A stretch of DNA of 64,000 nt from Mycolicibacterium goodii (GTDB taxonomy: Bacteria; Actinomycetota; Actinomycetes; Mycobacteriales; Mycobacteriaceae), in NCBI RefSeq assembly GCF_022370755.2, contig NZ_CP092364.2:1674001-1738000 (forward strand). The letters run 5' to 3'. Shown here piece by piece: positions 21,901 through 32,373 of this stretch (positions are counted from its first letter, which is position 1; every line of letters starts with the position of its first letter). The position numbers were made by a program, and so were the translations under genes. Below the pieces are notes generated by a model. It was not told the origin of the DNA. It did not search any database and saw only the letters and a list, made by a program, of their open reading frames with translations.

Positions 21901-21955
21901 TGGCGCCAAATGGAGCAAAGTGGGGGATCGTGGGGTAAAGTGGCGGTCGGCGGGG
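21901..21955 (+). promoter_or_regulatory. candidate MraZ operator: six 10-bp-phased TGGNG boxes
   Basis: Boxes start at 21901, 21911, 21921, 21931, 21941 and 21951 and read TGGCG, TGGAG, TGGGG, TGGGG, TGGCG and CGGGG. A run of direct TGGGN repeats with 10-base period in front of mraZ is the known MraZ autoregulatory operator in other bacteria. The last box is 69 bases before the mraZ GTG. Confidence 0.75.
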
Positions 21956-22023
21956 AGATCGGAACCTCGTCAGGGAAGGGCGAAGCGACCCGGAATCCGA
22001 ACCGGGTGGCGGGAGGTGGCCAG

Positions 22024-22455
22024 GTGTTCCTGGGTACCTACACGCCCAAGCTCGACGACAAGGGGCGGCTCACACTGCCCGCCAAATTTCGCGACGCACT
22101 GGCAGGAGGGTTGATGGTCACCAAGAGTCAAGATCACAGCCTTGCCGTGTATCCCCGCGACGAGTTCGAGAAGCTGGCCCGGCGTGCGTCGCAGGCCTCC
22201 CGGAGCAATCCGGAGGCACGCGCCTTCCTGCGCAGCCTGGCCGCCGCGACCGACGAGCAGCATCCCGATGCGCAAGGCCGCATCACGCTGTCGGCGGACC
22301 ACCGCCGCTACGCAAACCTCTCCAAGGACTGCGTGGTGATCGGTTCCGTCGACTACCTGGAGATCTGGGACGCACAAGCCTGGCAGGAGTACCAGCAAGC
22401 CCACGAAGAGAACTTCTCCGCGGCCACCGATGAAACTCTGCGCGACATCATCTGA
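22024..22455 (+). CDS. mraZ: transcriptional regulator MraZ
   Basis: This 143-residue protein carries two AbrB-like SpoVT repeats. The first is [23 protein letters not shown] and the second [18 protein letters not shown], each with the conserved DxKGR/DxQGR core that contacts DNA. MraZ assembles as a ring and represses or tunes transcription of the cluster it heads by binding repeated TGGG boxes, which are present upstream. GTG 22024 is preceded by GGGAGG with suitable spacing. It is the first gene of a long co-directional series and is followed by rsmH. Confidence 0.94.
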   Translation: MFLGTYTPKLDDKGRLTLPAKFRDALAGGLMVTKSQDHSLAVYPRDEFEKLARRASQASRSNPEARAFLRSLAAATDEQHPDAQGRITLSADHRRYANLSKDCVVIGSVDYLEIWDAQAWQEYQQAHEENFSAATDETLRDII

Positions 22456-22615
22456 TGCGGCCATTCATCAGGTGGCAGGCCTGGACCTAGCCCGTGCAAC
22501 GCGGCCTCTGCCCGAATTGGCCCTGGCGTACTTCCCCAACGCCAGGTCCGTGGATTCGGACAGAGACCACGGTGCAGGGGCGGTCCGGTGCGGAGACGTT
22601 GCGGAGGTGTGTTCA

Positions 22616-23596
22616 GTGACGAACGATCCGGATCACGGACATATCCCGGTTCTGCTGGACCGTTGCGTCGAACTGCTCGCGCCTGCGCTCACGCGTACCG
22701 ATCCCCACGGCACCGACGCGGTGCTCGTCGACGCCACCCTCGGCGCCGGCGGCCACTCGGAGCGGTTCCTCACCGATTTCCCGGCGTTGCGCGTCATCGG
22801 GCTCGACCGCGACCCCAATGCCCTGACCATCGCCGGCGACCGGCTCGCGCCGTTCGGCGATCGGGTCACCCTGGTCCGCACGCGTTACGACGGCATCGCC
22901 TCGGCGCTCGCCGAAGCCGGTGTCCGCCGGATCGACGGCGTGTTGTTCGACCTGGGCGTGTCGTCGATGCAGCTCGACCAGAAGCAGCGGGGTTTCTCCT
23001 ATTCCGCGGACGCGCCGCTCGACATGCGGATGGACCCAGACGCGCCGCTCACCGCGGCCGAGATCGTCAACACCTACGACGCCAAGACGCTCACCCGGAT
23101 CCTGCGCGACTACGGCGAGGAGCGGTTCGCCGGACGTATCGCCGACAAGATCGTGCGCCGACGGGCGCGGCAACCGTTCACCACGACAGCCGAACTCGTC
23201 GAGCTTCTGTACGAGGCCATCCCGGCACCGGCACGGCGCACCGGCGGTCACCCGGCCAAGCGCACGTTCCAGGCCCTGCGGATCGCCGTCAACGCCGAAC
23301 TGGAATCGCTGCGCGCGGCCGTGCCCGCGGCGCTGGCGGCGTTGCGCCCGGGCGGCCGGATCGTGGTGATGTCGTACCAGTCGCTGGAGGATCGCATCGT
23401 CAAGCAGGCTTTCGGCACGGTCACGGCATCACGGACCCCGCCGGGCCTACCCATCGAACTGCCCGGCCACGAACCGGAGTTCGTGGCCGTCACCCGCGGC
23501 GCCGAGCGCGCCGACGAGCAGGAGATCGAGCGAAATCCACGTAGTGCCCCGGTGCGACTGCGAGCACTTGAAAAGGTTGGGGGAAGGGGCAGCTGA
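22616..23596 (+). CDS. rsmH: 16S rRNA (cytosine(1402)-N4)-methyltransferase RsmH (MraW)
   Basis: A 326-residue protein from GTG 22616, chosen because a GGAGG at 22603-22607 sits 8 bases upstream and HIPVLLDRC follows at the family's usual position. In-frame earlier starts (ATG 22430, GTG 22607) would add residues with no family resemblance, although ATG 22430 would overlap mraZ. The S-adenosylmethionine motif is [14 protein letters not shown], followed by [20 protein letters not shown] and RGFSY. It methylates C1402 in the ribosomal P site. Its TGA overlaps the ATG of the next gene (TGATG). Confidence 0.92.
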   Translation: MTNDPDHGHIPVLLDRCVELLAPALTRTDPHGTDAVLVDATLGAGGHSERFLTDFPALRVIGLDRDPNALTIAGDRLAPFGDRVTLVRTRYDGIASALAEAGVRRIDGVLFDLGVSSMQLDQKQRGFSYSADAPLDMRMDPDAPLTAAEIVNTYDAKTLTRILRDYGEERFAGRIADKIVRRRARQPFTTTAELVELLYEAIPAPARRTGGHPAKRTFQALRIAVNAELESLRAAVPAALAALRPGGRIVVMSYQSLEDRIVKQAFGTVTASRTPPGLPIELPGHEPEFVAVTRGAERADEQEIERNPRSAPVRLRALEKVGGRGS

Positions 23597-24732
23597 TGAA
23601 GGCCAAGCGACCAGGACCGGTCCGCGACGCCGACCGCAGGCGCGGTAAGCGGAAAACGGGGGCCGCGCGGGGGAGCGCCGACGCGCCGCCGCGCACGCGC
23701 AGGCCGAGCCGGGAACCGCAGCGTCCGCTGCGCTCTGCACCGCAGACCGGGCCGATCCCGAGGCAGCGAACCAAACCCGCCCCGCCGAAGAGTTCCAGCC
23801 AGGCGAAGGCCCGGGCGAAGGCACGTAAGGCGAAGGCGCCCAAGGTTGTCCGGCCGCCGCTGCGGGAGAGGATCCTGCTGCGGCTGTCGTCGATCGATCT
23901 GAATCCGCGTTCCCTCGTCGCGCGGGTGCCCTTCGTCGTGCTGGTGATCGCCGCACTGGGCCTCGGGCTCGGGATCACTCTGTGGTTGTCGACCAGCGCC
24001 GCCGAGCGGTCATATCAACTCGGGCATGCCCGGCAGGTGAATCAGGGCCTGCTGCAGCAGAAGGAAGCGCTTGAGCGCGATGTGCTCGAGGCGCAGGCGG
24101 CCCCCGCACTGGCCGAGGCTGCCCGCAACCTGGGCATGATCCCCTCACGTGACACCGCGCACCTGGTGCAGGATCCCACGGGCAACTGGGTGGTGGTTGG
24201 CACACCGAAACCGGCCGAAGGTGTTCCGCCGCCACCGCTCAACACGCCGCTGCCCCCGGCGGCCCCGCCGCCACCTCCCGCGCCGCCCGCCCCGCGCGTG
24301 GTCGAACCGCGCGAGGTGCCGGTCCGCGTTCCCGAATCGCCGGGTGTCCAAGCACCGGGTCTTCAGCTTCCGGGCATCCCCGGCGCGGTGCAGGCCGCCG
24401 AGACCCCGCACGGCGTGCTGGGTGCGCAACCCCAGGCGCCCGGTCCGGTGCCGATGGCCGCACCCCTGCCCGGACAGGTGCCGACGGACACCCCGGTGGG
24501 TGCCCCACCCGCCGCACCGCAAGCGGTCACACCGGTACCCCCACAGGCTCAGCCGAATGTGCCGCCGGCGAATACACCTGCACCGCAACAGGTTCCGGTA
24601 CAGGCCGCTCCGCCCGTCGGTGCGGTGCCCCAAGGCGCGCCGCTGGGGGCCCAGCCCGGTGCCCAGCCCACTGTTGCCGACCCTGCGACCGCCGTGGAGC
24701 ACTTCAGCCCGGCCGTCGCCCCGGTCGCATGA
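23596..24732 (+). CDS. ftsL: FtsL-like bitopic divisome protein with Pro-rich C-terminus (Rv2164c family)
   Basis: This 378-residue protein has a long basic cytoplasmic N-terminus (residues 1-105), one membrane segment (about 110-131), then a short coiled-coil with LLQQKEALERDVLEAQ and NLGMIPS, as in FtsL. The rest, about 190 residues, is Pro/Ala/Val-rich and likely extended in the periplasm. The position between rsmH and pbpB is the classic ftsL slot, and the mycobacterial protein has been characterised as the FtsL equivalent. Both ends overlap the neighbouring genes by 1-4 bases, so translation is coupled. Confidence 0.88.
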   Translation: MKAKRPGPVRDADRRRGKRKTGAARGSADAPPRTRRPSREPQRPLRSAPQTGPIPRQRTKPAPPKSSSQAKARAKARKAKAPKVVRPPLRERILLRLSSIDLNPRSLVARVPFVVLVIAALGLGLGITLWLSTSAAERSYQLGHARQVNQGLLQQKEALERDVLEAQAAPALAEAARNLGMIPSRDTAHLVQDPTGNWVVVGTPKPAEGVPPPPLNTPLPPAAPPPPPAPPAPRVVEPREVPVRVPESPGVQAPGLQLPGIPGAVQAAETPHGVLGAQPQAPGPVPMAAPLPGQVPTDTPVGAPPAAPQAVTPVPPQAQPNVPPANTPAPQQVPVQAAPPVGAVPQGAPLGAQPGAQPTVADPATAVEHFSPAVAPVA

Positions 24733-26675
24733 GCCGCCGCGGCGACCGCTCGCGGACGCCTGCGCAGCCGCGCAAGAAGGCGCAGGTGGATCAACCGCGC
24801 TCGGCGCGGACCCGGCGTACCCGCGCGCCCGAGACCGAAGCCGGTTTGCACAGTTCGTCTTTCGTGTTCCGGCACCGCACCGGCAACCTCGCGATCCTCG
24901 CGGTGCTGATCATCGCCGCGGCGCAGTTGTTCACGCTGCAGGTGCCGCGTGCGGCGGGCCTGCGCGCCGAGGCGGCCAGTCAGCTCAAGGTCACCGACAT
25001 CACCCCGGCGATCCGCGGCAGCATCGTCGACCGCAACAACGACAAGTTGGCGTTCACCATCGAGGCCAGGGCGCTGACGTTCCAGCCGACCCGGGTGCGC
25101 AAACAACTCGAAGAGGCCTGGCAGAAGGCGAAAGACGCCGGCTCGTCCGCATCCGACGATGTCCCCGACCCCGACAAGCGGCTCGACGACATCGCCCGAG
25201 AGGTGGCCGCCCGGCTGAACAACTCGCCGGACGCCAAGACCGTGCTGAAAAAACTCAAGAGCAACGAGACCTTCGTCTACCTCGCGCGTGCGGTCGATCC
25301 CGCGATCGCCGACGCGATCACCGACAAGTTCCCCGAAGTCGGTTCGGAGCGGCAGGATCTGCGTCAGTACCCGGGTGGGTCGCTGGCCGCCAACATCGTC
25401 GGCGGCATCGACTGGGACGGGCACGGCCTGCTCGGCCTCGAGGACTCACTGGACGCGGTGCTCGCAGGCACCGACGGCTCGGTCACCTACGACCGCGGTT
25501 CGGACGGCGTGGTCATCCCGGGCAGCTACCGCAACCGCCACGATGCGGTCGACGGGTCGACGGTCCAATTGACCATCGACGACGACATCCAGTTCCATGT
25601 GCAGCAGCAGGTGCAGATGGCGAAGGACGCGTCCGGGGCCAAGAACGTCTCGGCAGTGGTGCTCGACGCCAAAACCGGTGAGGTGCTGGCGATGTCGAAC
25701 GACAACACGTTCGACCCGAGCCAGGACATCGGCCGCCAGGCCGACCGGCAGATGGGCAACCTGCCGGTGTCCTCGCCGTTCGAACCCGGGTCGGTCAACA
25801 AGATCGTGACCGCCGCGGCCGCCATCGAGTACGGCCTCACCAACCCCGACGAGGTGCTCCAGGTCCCCGGGTCGATCCACATGGGTGGCGTCACGGTGCG
25901 TGACGCGTGGAGCCACGGCGTGATGCCCTACACCACCACCGGTGTGTTCGGTAAGTCGTCCAACGTCGGCACGCTGATGCTGGCACAGCGGGTGGGCCCC
26001 GAACGGTTCTACGACATGCTGCGCAAGTTCGGCCTCGGCCAGCGCACCAACGTCGGCCTGCCGGGCGAGAGTTCGGGCCTGCTCCCGCCGATCGACCAGT
26101 GGTCGGGTAGCTCGTTTTCGAACCTGCCCATCGGGCAGGGTCTTTCGATGACGCTGCTGCAGATGACCGCGATGTATCAGACCGTCGCCAACGACGGTGT
26201 ACGCGTCCCGCCGCGGATCATCAAGTCCACCATCGCCCCTGACGGCACGGTCACCGAAGAGGAACGCCCGGAAGGCGTCCGGGTGATCAGCGAGGAGACG
26301 GCCCGGACCCTGCGTTCCATGTTCCGCTCGATCGTCCAGCGGGATCCGATGGGCGTGCAGCAGGGGACCGGTCCACAGGCCGCGGTCGAGGGCTACCAGA
26401 TCGCGGGCAAGACCGGAACCGCGCAGCAGATCAACCCGGCGTGCGGCTGCTACTACGACGACGTCTACTGGATCACGTTCGCCGGCATGGCGCCGTCGGA
26501 CGATCCCAGATATGTGATCGGCATCATGATGGACGCCCCGCACCGCGCGGCCGACGGATCGCCCGGCTCGTCGGCGGCCCCGTTGTTCCACGAGATCGCG
26601 TCGTGGCTGCTGCAGCGGCACAACGTTCCGCTCTCGCCTGATCCCGGTCCGCCGTTGACATTGCAGGCCACCTGA
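24729..26675 (+). CDS. pbpB: septal class B penicillin-binding protein PbpB (FtsI/PBP3)
   Basis: This 648-residue protein has a basic cytoplasmic tail, a membrane anchor (about residues 55-78), a PBP-dimerisation domain, and a transpeptidase domain. Active-site Ser355 lies in SVNK, SSN is at 410-412 and KTG at 561-563. It cross-links septal peptidoglycan and partners with FtsW, Wag31 and FtsQLB-type proteins. CGCYYDD near the end adds a Cys pair. The ATG overlaps the ftsL stop (ATGA). A gap of 46 bases separates it from murE, without the genes that lie here in M. tuberculosis. Confidence 0.95.
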   Translation: MSRRGDRSRTPAQPRKKAQVDQPRSARTRRTRAPETEAGLHSSSFVFRHRTGNLAILAVLIIAAAQLFTLQVPRAAGLRAEAASQLKVTDITPAIRGSIVDRNNDKLAFTIEARALTFQPTRVRKQLEEAWQKAKDAGSSASDDVPDPDKRLDDIAREVAARLNNSPDAKTVLKKLKSNETFVYLARAVDPAIADAITDKFPEVGSERQDLRQYPGGSLAANIVGGIDWDGHGLLGLEDSLDAVLAGTDGSVTYDRGSDGVVIPGSYRNRHDAVDGSTVQLTIDDDIQFHVQQQVQMAKDASGAKNVSAVVLDAKTGEVLAMSNDNTFDPSQDIGRQADRQMGNLPVSSPFEPGSVNKIVTAAAAIEYGLTNPDEVLQVPGSIHMGGVTVRDAWSHGVMPYTTTGVFGKSSNVGTLMLAQRVGPERFYDMLRKFGLGQRTNVGLPGESSGLLPPIDQWSGSSFSNLPIGQGLSMTLLQMTAMYQTVANDGVRVPPRIIKSTIAPDGTVTEEERPEGVRVISEETARTLRSMFRSIVQRDPMGVQQGTGPQAAVEGYQIAGKTGTAQQINPACGCYYDDVYWITFAGMAPSDDPRYVIGIMMDAPHRAADGSPGSSAAPLFHEIASWLLQRHNVPLSPDPGPPLTLQAT

Positions 26676-26721
26676 CCACACCGGCGTCGGGGAGCACGAG
26701 ATCGCCGATGGGTACTGTTGC

Positions 26722-28278
26722 ATGGCCATGAAGCTGCGTCCCAGCCGTCCCGTCGGCCATCACCTCGCACCACTGGCTGCCGCCGTCGGAGCGGTTGCCT
26801 CCGACGGCACCGCGCTGTCCGATATCGCCGCGGTGCACGTCACCGGTGTGACGCTGCGGGGTCAGGATGCGATGCCGGGCGATCTGTTCGCGGCGCTGCC
26901 CGGCGCCACCGCGCACGGCGCCCGTTACGCGGCCGACGCGGTGGCCGCCGGTGCGGTCGCGGTGCTGACCGATCCGTCCGGGGCCGAACTGCTCGCGGGC
27001 TCGCTCGACGTCCCGGTGCTCGTGCATCCCGCACCTCGCTCGGTGCTCGGTGAGGCCGCCGCGATCGTGTACGGCCGCCCGGCCGAACGACTCCGGGTGG
27101 TCGGTGTCACCGGCACGTCCGGCAAGACCACCACCACCTATCTCGCCGAGGCCGGCCTGCGGGCCGCGGGCCGGGCCGCGGGGCTGATCGGCACCGTCGG
27201 CGTCCGTATCGACGGCACCGATCTGCCCAGTGCGCTGACCACGCCGGAGGCGCCCGCGCTGCAGGCGCTGCTCGCGCTCATGGTCGAACACGGCGTCGAC
27301 ACCGTCGTGATGGAGGTGTCCAGCCACGCACTGGCGCAGGGGCGGGTCGACGGCATCGACTTCGCGCTCGGCGGGTTCACCAACCTGTCGCGCGACCATC
27401 TCGACTTCCATCCGACGATGGCGGACTACTTCGAGGCGAAGGCTCGGCTGTTCGATCCGCAGTCACCCAACCACGCGGCCGCCGCGGTGATCTGTGTCGA
27501 CGACGAGTTCGGGATCCAGATGGCGGCGCGTGCCCAGGCGCCGCAGACCGTCAGTACCGGGGACATGGACGCCGACTGGCGGGTCGAGAAGATCACCACG
27601 GCAGGCCCGGGCGCCCAGGAGTTCGTGCTCGTCGACCCCAGGGGCGTGCACCATCAACTCGGCGTCGGATTGCCCGGCCGCTACAACGTCGCCAACGCCG
27701 CGCTGGCCGTCGCGCTGCTCGACGCCGTGGGAGTGTCGCCCGAGCAGGCCGCGCCCGGTCTGCGGTCGGCCAGTGTGCCCGGGCGACTGGAGTCGATCGA
27801 TCGCGGGCAGGACTTCCTCGCGCTCGTGGACTACGCCCACAAGCCAGGTGCGCTGCAGGCCGTGCTTCAGACGCTGCGCGAGGCGCATCCGCGTCGGATC
27901 GCGGTGGTGTTCGGCGCGGGCGGCGACCGGGATCCGGGCAAGCGTGAGGCGATGGGGCGGGTCGCCGCCGAATTGGCCGATCTCGTCGTCGTCACCGACG
28001 ACAACCCGCGCAACGAGGACCCCGACGCCATCCGCGCGGCGATCCTCGCGGGTGCGGCCGCGGTCGCCTCGGATGCCGAGATCGCCGAGATCGGCGACCG
28101 GCGCACGGCCATCGAGCGCGCCGTGGCGTGGGCCGGGCCGGGTGACATCGTGCTGATCGCGGGTAAAGGCCATGAGAGCGGTCAGACCGTCGCCGGGCAC
28201 ACCCGGCCGTTCGACGACCGGGATGAACTGGCCGCGGCACTGGAAGCGTCGGGCAAAGCAGGGGAACCAACCGCATGA
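26722..28278 (+). CDS. murE: UDP-MurNAc-L-Ala-D-Glu:meso-diaminopimelate ligase MurE
   Basis: This 518-residue Mur ligase has the P-loop GTSGKTTT near residues 130-137, the carbamylated-lysine region, and DNPRNEDP near 427-434, the motif that selects meso-DAP as the third stem residue. The start is ATG 26722 or ATG 26728. A TACTGT hexamer at 26713-26718 sits 9 bases before the second ATG, so an internal promoter with a leaderless start is possible. The enzyme acts in the cytoplasm between MurD and MurF. Its stop overlaps the murF ATG. Confidence 0.95.
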   Translation: MAMKLRPSRPVGHHLAPLAAAVGAVASDGTALSDIAAVHVTGVTLRGQDAMPGDLFAALPGATAHGARYAADAVAAGAVAVLTDPSGAELLAGSLDVPVLVHPAPRSVLGEAAAIVYGRPAERLRVVGVTGTSGKTTTTYLAEAGLRAAGRAAGLIGTVGVRIDGTDLPSALTTPEAPALQALLALMVEHGVDTVVMEVSSHALAQGRVDGIDFALGGFTNLSRDHLDFHPTMADYFEAKARLFDPQSPNHAAAAVICVDDEFGIQMAARAQAPQTVSTGDMDADWRVEKITTAGPGAQEFVLVDPRGVHHQLGVGLPGRYNVANAALAVALLDAVGVSPEQAAPGLRSASVPGRLESIDRGQDFLALVDYAHKPGALQAVLQTLREAHPRRIAVVFGAGGDRDPGKREAMGRVAAELADLVVVTDDNPRNEDPDAIRAAILAGAAAVASDAEIAEIGDRRTAIERAVAWAGPGDIVLIAGKGHESGQTVAGHTRPFDDRDELAAALEASGKAGEPTA

Positions 28279-29807
28279 TCGAGATGACCATCGCGCACAT
28301 CGCCGAGATCGTCGGCGGTGAACTGGCCGACATCACCCCTGAGCAGGCGGCCGCGACGCGCGTCACCGGCACTGTGGAGTTCGATTCGCGCGCGGTCGGG
28401 CCCGGCGGGCTGTTTCTGGCGCTGCCGGGCGCTCGGTCGGACGGTCATGACTTCGCCGCGGCGGCGGTCGAGGCGGGTGCGGCGGTGGTGCTCGCCGCAC
28501 GGCCGGTCGGCGTTCCCGCGATCGTCGTGCGGCCCGGCGATGTGGTCGACCCGGCCTCGGGCGCGCTCGAACACGACACCGACGGCTCGGGTGCCGCCGT
28601 GCTCGCAGCGCTCGCGCGGCTGGCCGCGGCCGTGGCGGCCGAACTCACCGCGGACGGGTTGAAGATCATCGGCGTCACCGGCTCGTCGGGCAAGACGTCC
28701 ACCAAGGATCTGCTGGCGGCGGTCCTGACCCCGCTGGGGGAGGTGGTCGCCCCGCCCGGCTCGTTCAACAACGAACTCGGCCATCCGTGGACCGTGCTGC
28801 GCGCGACGCGCGACACCGATTTCCTGGTGCTGGAGATGTCGGCCCGCCATCCCGGCAACATCGCCGCGCTGGCCGCGATCGCGCCGCCGTCGATCGCGGT
28901 GGTGCTCAACGTCGGGACCGCGCACCTCGGGGAGTTCGGTTCGCGCGAGATGATCGCCAAGACCAAGGCCGAACTGCCCCAATCCGTCGGCGCTTCGGGT
29001 GTCGTCGTACTCAACGCCGACGACACCGCGGTGGCCGCCATGGCGGGTCAGACCGCCGCGCGCGTCGTGCGGATCTCGCGTGAGCCCGGTTCAGACATCG
29101 ACGTGTGGGCGGGGCCGGTGACGCTCGACGAGCTCGCCCGGCCGCGCTTCACCCTGTACACCCGCGATGGCGGCGAGGTCGCCGTGCACCTCGCGGTGCA
29201 CGGCGATCACCAGGTGTCCAACGCGCTGTGCGCGGCCGCCGTCGCGCTCGAGTGCGGGGCGACGCCGCAGCAGGTGGCCGACGCGCTCGCGGCGGCGGGC
29301 CCGGCGTCGCGGCACCGCATGCAGGTCGGCACGCGTTCCGACGGCGTAACGGTGATCAACGACGCCTACAACGCCAATCCGGACTCCATGCGGGCCGGGC
29401 TCAAGGCGCTGGCCTGGATGGCCCGGCAGGACTCCGGAGAACAACCGGGTGGCAAGCGGCGCAGTTGGGCCGTGCTGGGCGAGATGGCCGAACTCGGCGA
29501 CGACGCGATAACCGAGCACGACGCGATCGGTCGATTCGCCGTGCGCTTAGATGTCTCTCGATTACTCGTCGTGGGATCCGGGAGGGCTATGAATGCCATG
29601 CACCATGGCGCGGTGATGGAGGGATCCTGGGGTTCGGAATCCACCATGGTCGCCGACGCCGATGCGGCATTGGCCGTGTTGCGCGATGAACTGCGGCCGG
29701 GCGATGTGGTGTTGGTCAAGGCGTCCAACTCCGTGGGTCTGGCCGCGCTGGCCGAGGCGCTGGTGGCCGACGAGGACAGCTCCGACGGACGGGCCACTGC
29801 GCGATGA
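28275..29807 (+). CDS. murF: UDP-MurNAc-tripeptide:D-Ala-D-Ala ligase MurF
   Basis: This 510-residue protein has the ATP loop [11 protein letters not shown] near residues 134-143, the substrate region [12 protein letters not shown] typical of MurF, and [11 protein letters not shown] in the central domain. It adds D-alanyl-D-alanine to complete the UDP-MurNAc-pentapeptide. The ATG overlaps the murE stop (ATGA), and the gene's own TGA overlaps the mraY ATG, so the three are translationally coupled. Confidence 0.95.
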   Translation: MIEMTIAHIAEIVGGELADITPEQAAATRVTGTVEFDSRAVGPGGLFLALPGARSDGHDFAAAAVEAGAAVVLAARPVGVPAIVVRPGDVVDPASGALEHDTDGSGAAVLAALARLAAAVAAELTADGLKIIGVTGSSGKTSTKDLLAAVLTPLGEVVAPPGSFNNELGHPWTVLRATRDTDFLVLEMSARHPGNIAALAAIAPPSIAVVLNVGTAHLGEFGSREMIAKTKAELPQSVGASGVVVLNADDTAVAAMAGQTAARVVRISREPGSDIDVWAGPVTLDELARPRFTLYTRDGGEVAVHLAVHGDHQVSNALCAAAVALECGATPQQVADALAAAGPASRHRMQVGTRSDGVTVINDAYNANPDSMRAGLKALAWMARQDSGEQPGGKRRSWAVLGEMAELGDDAITEHDAIGRFAVRLDVSRLLVVGSGRAMNAMHHGAVMEGSWGSESTMVADADAALAVLRDELRPGDVVLVKASNSVGLAALAEALVADEDSSDGRATAR

Positions 29808-30883
29808 TGCTGATCCTCATCGCCGTCGGGATCGCGCTGACGGTTTCCATCCTGCTGACGCCTGCGCTGATCCGGCTGTTCACCAGACAGGGTCTGGGGC
29901 ACGAGATCCGCGAGGACGGGCCGCCCAGCCACGCCAAGAAACGCGGCACGCCGTCGATGGGCGGCGTCGCGATCCTCGCCGGCATCTGGGCCGCCTACCT
30001 CGGCACGCATCTGGTCGGGATGGCGATGGGCGGCGACGGCCCTTCGGCGTCGGGTCTGCTGGTGCTCGGCCTGGCGACCGTGCTGGGCGGCGTCGGCTTC
30101 ATCGACGACATGATCAAACTCAAGCGCGCCAGGAACCTGGGGCTGAACAAGACCGCCAAGACGGTCGGCCAGTTGTTCGCCGCGGTGCTGTTCGGTGTAC
30201 TGGCGCTGCAGTTCCGCAATGGTGACGGGTTGACCCCGGGCAGCGCCGAGCTGTCGTACGTGCGCGAGATCGCGACCGTGACGCTGGCCCCCGCGTTGTT
30301 CGTGCTGTTCTGCGTCGTGATCGTCAGCGCCTGGTCGAACGCGGTGAACTTCACCGACGGCCTCGACGGGCTCGCGGCGGGCGCGATGGCGATGGTCACG
30401 GCGGCCTACGTGCTGATCACGTTCTGGCAGTACCGCAACGCGTGCGCGACGGCGCCCGGCCTCGGCTGTTACAACGTGCGCGACCCGCTGGACCTCGCGC
30501 TGGTCGCGGCGGCGACGGCGGGCGCGTGCGTGGGCTTTTTGTGGTGGAATGCCGCGCCGGCCAAGATCTTCATGGGTGACACCGGATCGCTCGCGCTGGG
30601 CGGCATCATCGCCGGCATCTCGGTCACCAGCCGCACCGAGATCCTCGCGGTGGTGCTCGGCGCGCTGTTCGTCGCCGAGGTCACCTCGGTGGTGGTCCAG
30701 ATCCTGGCGTTCCGCACGACGGGGCGCCGCGTGTTCCGCATGGCTCCGTTCCACCACCACTTCGAGCTTGTCGGGTGGGCCGAGACCCAGGTCATCATCC
30801 GGTTCTGGCTCTTGACGGCCATCGCGTGCGGTCTCGGCGTGGCCCTGTTCTACGGCGAGTGGCTGACGGCCGTCGGTGCCTGA
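29804..30883 (+). CDS. mraY: phospho-MurNAc-pentapeptide translocase MraY (MurX)
   Basis: This 359-residue protein has ten hydrophobic segments. Conserved cytoplasmic motifs are visible: [15 protein letters not shown] with the catalytic acidic pair, [24 protein letters not shown] and APFHHHFE with its His cluster. It transfers phospho-MurNAc-pentapeptide from UDP to decaprenyl phosphate, making lipid I at the inner face of the membrane. ATG 29804 and ATG 29807 are both in frame. Overlaps with murF and murD suggest coupled expression. Confidence 0.95.
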   Translation: MMLILIAVGIALTVSILLTPALIRLFTRQGLGHEIREDGPPSHAKKRGTPSMGGVAILAGIWAAYLGTHLVGMAMGGDGPSASGLLVLGLATVLGGVGFIDDMIKLKRARNLGLNKTAKTVGQLFAAVLFGVLALQFRNGDGLTPGSAELSYVREIATVTLAPALFVLFCVVIVSAWSNAVNFTDGLDGLAAGAMAMVTAAYVLITFWQYRNACATAPGLGCYNVRDPLDLALVAAATAGACVGFLWWNAAPAKIFMGDTGSLALGGIIAGISVTSRTEILAVVLGALFVAEVTSVVVQILAFRTTGRRVFRMAPFHHHFELVGWAETQVIIRFWLLTAIACGLGVALFYGEWLTAVGA

Positions 30884-32369
30884 CGTGTCGGGAAGCGATC
30901 CGAGCGGTCTGGCGCCGTTGACGCCAGGCGCGCCGGTGCTGGTCACCGGCGCGGGCGTCACCGGCCGCGCCGTGCTGGCCGCGCTGCAACCGCTGGGCGT
31001 GGCCGCGACGCTGTGCGACGACAACGCCGACACGCTCGCGGCCCTGGCCGCCGACGGGGTCGCGGTGGTCGCGCCGGACGCCGCGATCGCGTCGATCGGC
31101 AGTTACGCGGTGGTGGTCACCAGCCCGGGTTTCGCGCCGAGCGCGCCTGTGCTGGCCGCGGCAGCGGAAGCGGGCGTGCCGATCTGGGGTGACGTGGAAC
31201 TGGCGTGGCGGCTCGACGCCGCGGGTAGGTACGGTCCGCCGCGACGTTGGCTGGTGGTCACGGGCACCAACGGCAAGACCACGACGACGTCGATGCTGCA
31301 CGCCATGCTGACCGCGGGTGGCCGTCGAAGTGTGTTGTGCGGCAACATCGGTGATCCCGTGCTCGCGGTGCTCGACCGGCCCTCGGAGTTGCTGGCGGTC
31401 GAGTTGTCGAGTTTCCAGCTGCATTGGGCGCCGTCGCTGCACCCCGAGGCGGGCGTGGTGCTCAACGTCGCCGAGGACCACCTGGACTGGCACGGGTCGA
31501 TGGATGCCTATGCCCGCGCCAAGGCCAGGGTGCTCGACGGCCGGGTCGCGGTCGTCGGTCTCGACGACCCGGTTGCCGCGGGGCTGCTGCGCACCGCGGC
31601 CGCCCCGGTGCGTGTCGGGTTCCGGCTCGGCGAGCCGTCCGCCGGCGAACTCGGTGTGCGTGGCGGCAAGCTGATCGACCGTGCGTTCGGCGACGCTGTC
31701 GAGTTGGTCGATTCTGCGGATATCGGTGTTGCCGGCCCGGTCGGTGTGCTCAATGCACTGGCCGCGGCCGCGCTGGCCCGCGCGGTCGGGGTGGCGCCGC
31801 AGGCGATCGGCGCGGCGCTCGCATCGTTCGAGGTCGGCAGGCATCGGGCCGAGGTCGTGGGCACCTCGGGCGGCGTGGTGTACGTCGATGACTCCAAGGC
31901 CACCAACCCGCACGCGGCGCAGGCGTCGATCGCCGCGTACGACCGCGTGGTGTGGATAGCCGGTGGCTTGTTGAAAGGCGCCTCGGTCGATGAGCTGGTA
32001 CATCAGGTGGCGAATCGGCTCGCCGGTGTCGTGCTGATCGGGCGTGATCGGCACTTGGTTGCCGATGCGTTATCGCGACACGCCCCGGATGTCCCCGTGG
32101 TCGAGCTTGTGACGGGGGAGGATTCTGGGGTGCTTGGGACAAATGAGTCAATTGAGTCAGTTGGTGATCATGTGACTCGTGTGATCGAAGTGGGGGACCG
32201 GCCGGTCCCCGACGCGGTCATGACAGCGGTGGTGTCGGCCGCCCGGGGCCTCGCTGCCCCCGGCGACACCGTATTGCTGGCACCCGCAGGCGCGTCCTTC
32301 GATCAGTTCAGCGGCTACGGCCAGCGCGGCGACGCCTTCGCCGCGGCCGTGCGCGCTGCGATCGGGTAG
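30876..32369 (+). CDS. murD: UDP-MurNAc-L-Ala:D-Glu ligase MurD
   Basis: This 497-residue protein has an N-terminal UDP-binding Rossmann region ([13 protein letters not shown]), the ATP loop [11 protein letters not shown] near residues 130-140, a central [13 protein letters not shown] segment and [11 protein letters not shown] near the start of the C-terminal domain. It adds D-glutamate to UDP-MurNAc-L-alanine. GTG 30876 overlaps the mraY stop by 8 bases, and GTG 30885 is an alternative. Part of the 3' region (around 32100-32180) is less GC-rich and less conserved-looking than the rest. Confidence 0.94.
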   Translation: MPDVSGSDPSGLAPLTPGAPVLVTGAGVTGRAVLAALQPLGVAATLCDDNADTLAALAADGVAVVAPDAAIASIGSYAVVVTSPGFAPSAPVLAAAAEAGVPIWGDVELAWRLDAAGRYGPPRRWLVVTGTNGKTTTTSMLHAMLTAGGRRSVLCGNIGDPVLAVLDRPSELLAVELSSFQLHWAPSLHPEAGVVLNVAEDHLDWHGSMDAYARAKARVLDGRVAVVGLDDPVAAGLLRTAAAPVRVGFRLGEPSAGELGVRGGKLIDRAFGDAVELVDSADIGVAGPVGVLNALAAAALARAVGVAPQAIGAALASFEVGRHRAEVVGTSGGVVYVDDSKATNPHAAQASIAAYDRVVWIAGGLLKGASVDELVHQVANRLAGVVLIGRDRHLVADALSRHAPDVPVVELVTGEDSGVLGTNESIESVGDHVTRVIEVGDRPVPDAVMTAVVSAARGLAAPGDTVLLAPAGASFDQFSGYGQRGDAFAAAVRAAIG

Positions 32370-32373
32370 GCCG

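Larger units (their letters stand above)
21485..22023. other. 539-bp non-coding region upstream of mraZ
   Basis: No convincing gene is present on either strand. The open frames here are short-range GC-driven frames with no start context. The region opens with an intrinsic terminator, contains a minus-strand cluster of TGGGG boxes at 21757-21783, a TAACGAT sequence at 21741-21747 that could be a -10 element, and a six-fold phased TGGNG array at 21901-21955. It therefore looks like a long regulatory leader for the division and cell-wall cluster. Confidence 0.7.

Noticed and set aside
22430..22615. Longer N-terminus for RsmH starting inside mraZ
   Set aside because: The extra 62 residues have no family similarity that I can see, and GTG 22616 has a GGAGG at ideal spacing. 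It remains a possible alternative annotation.
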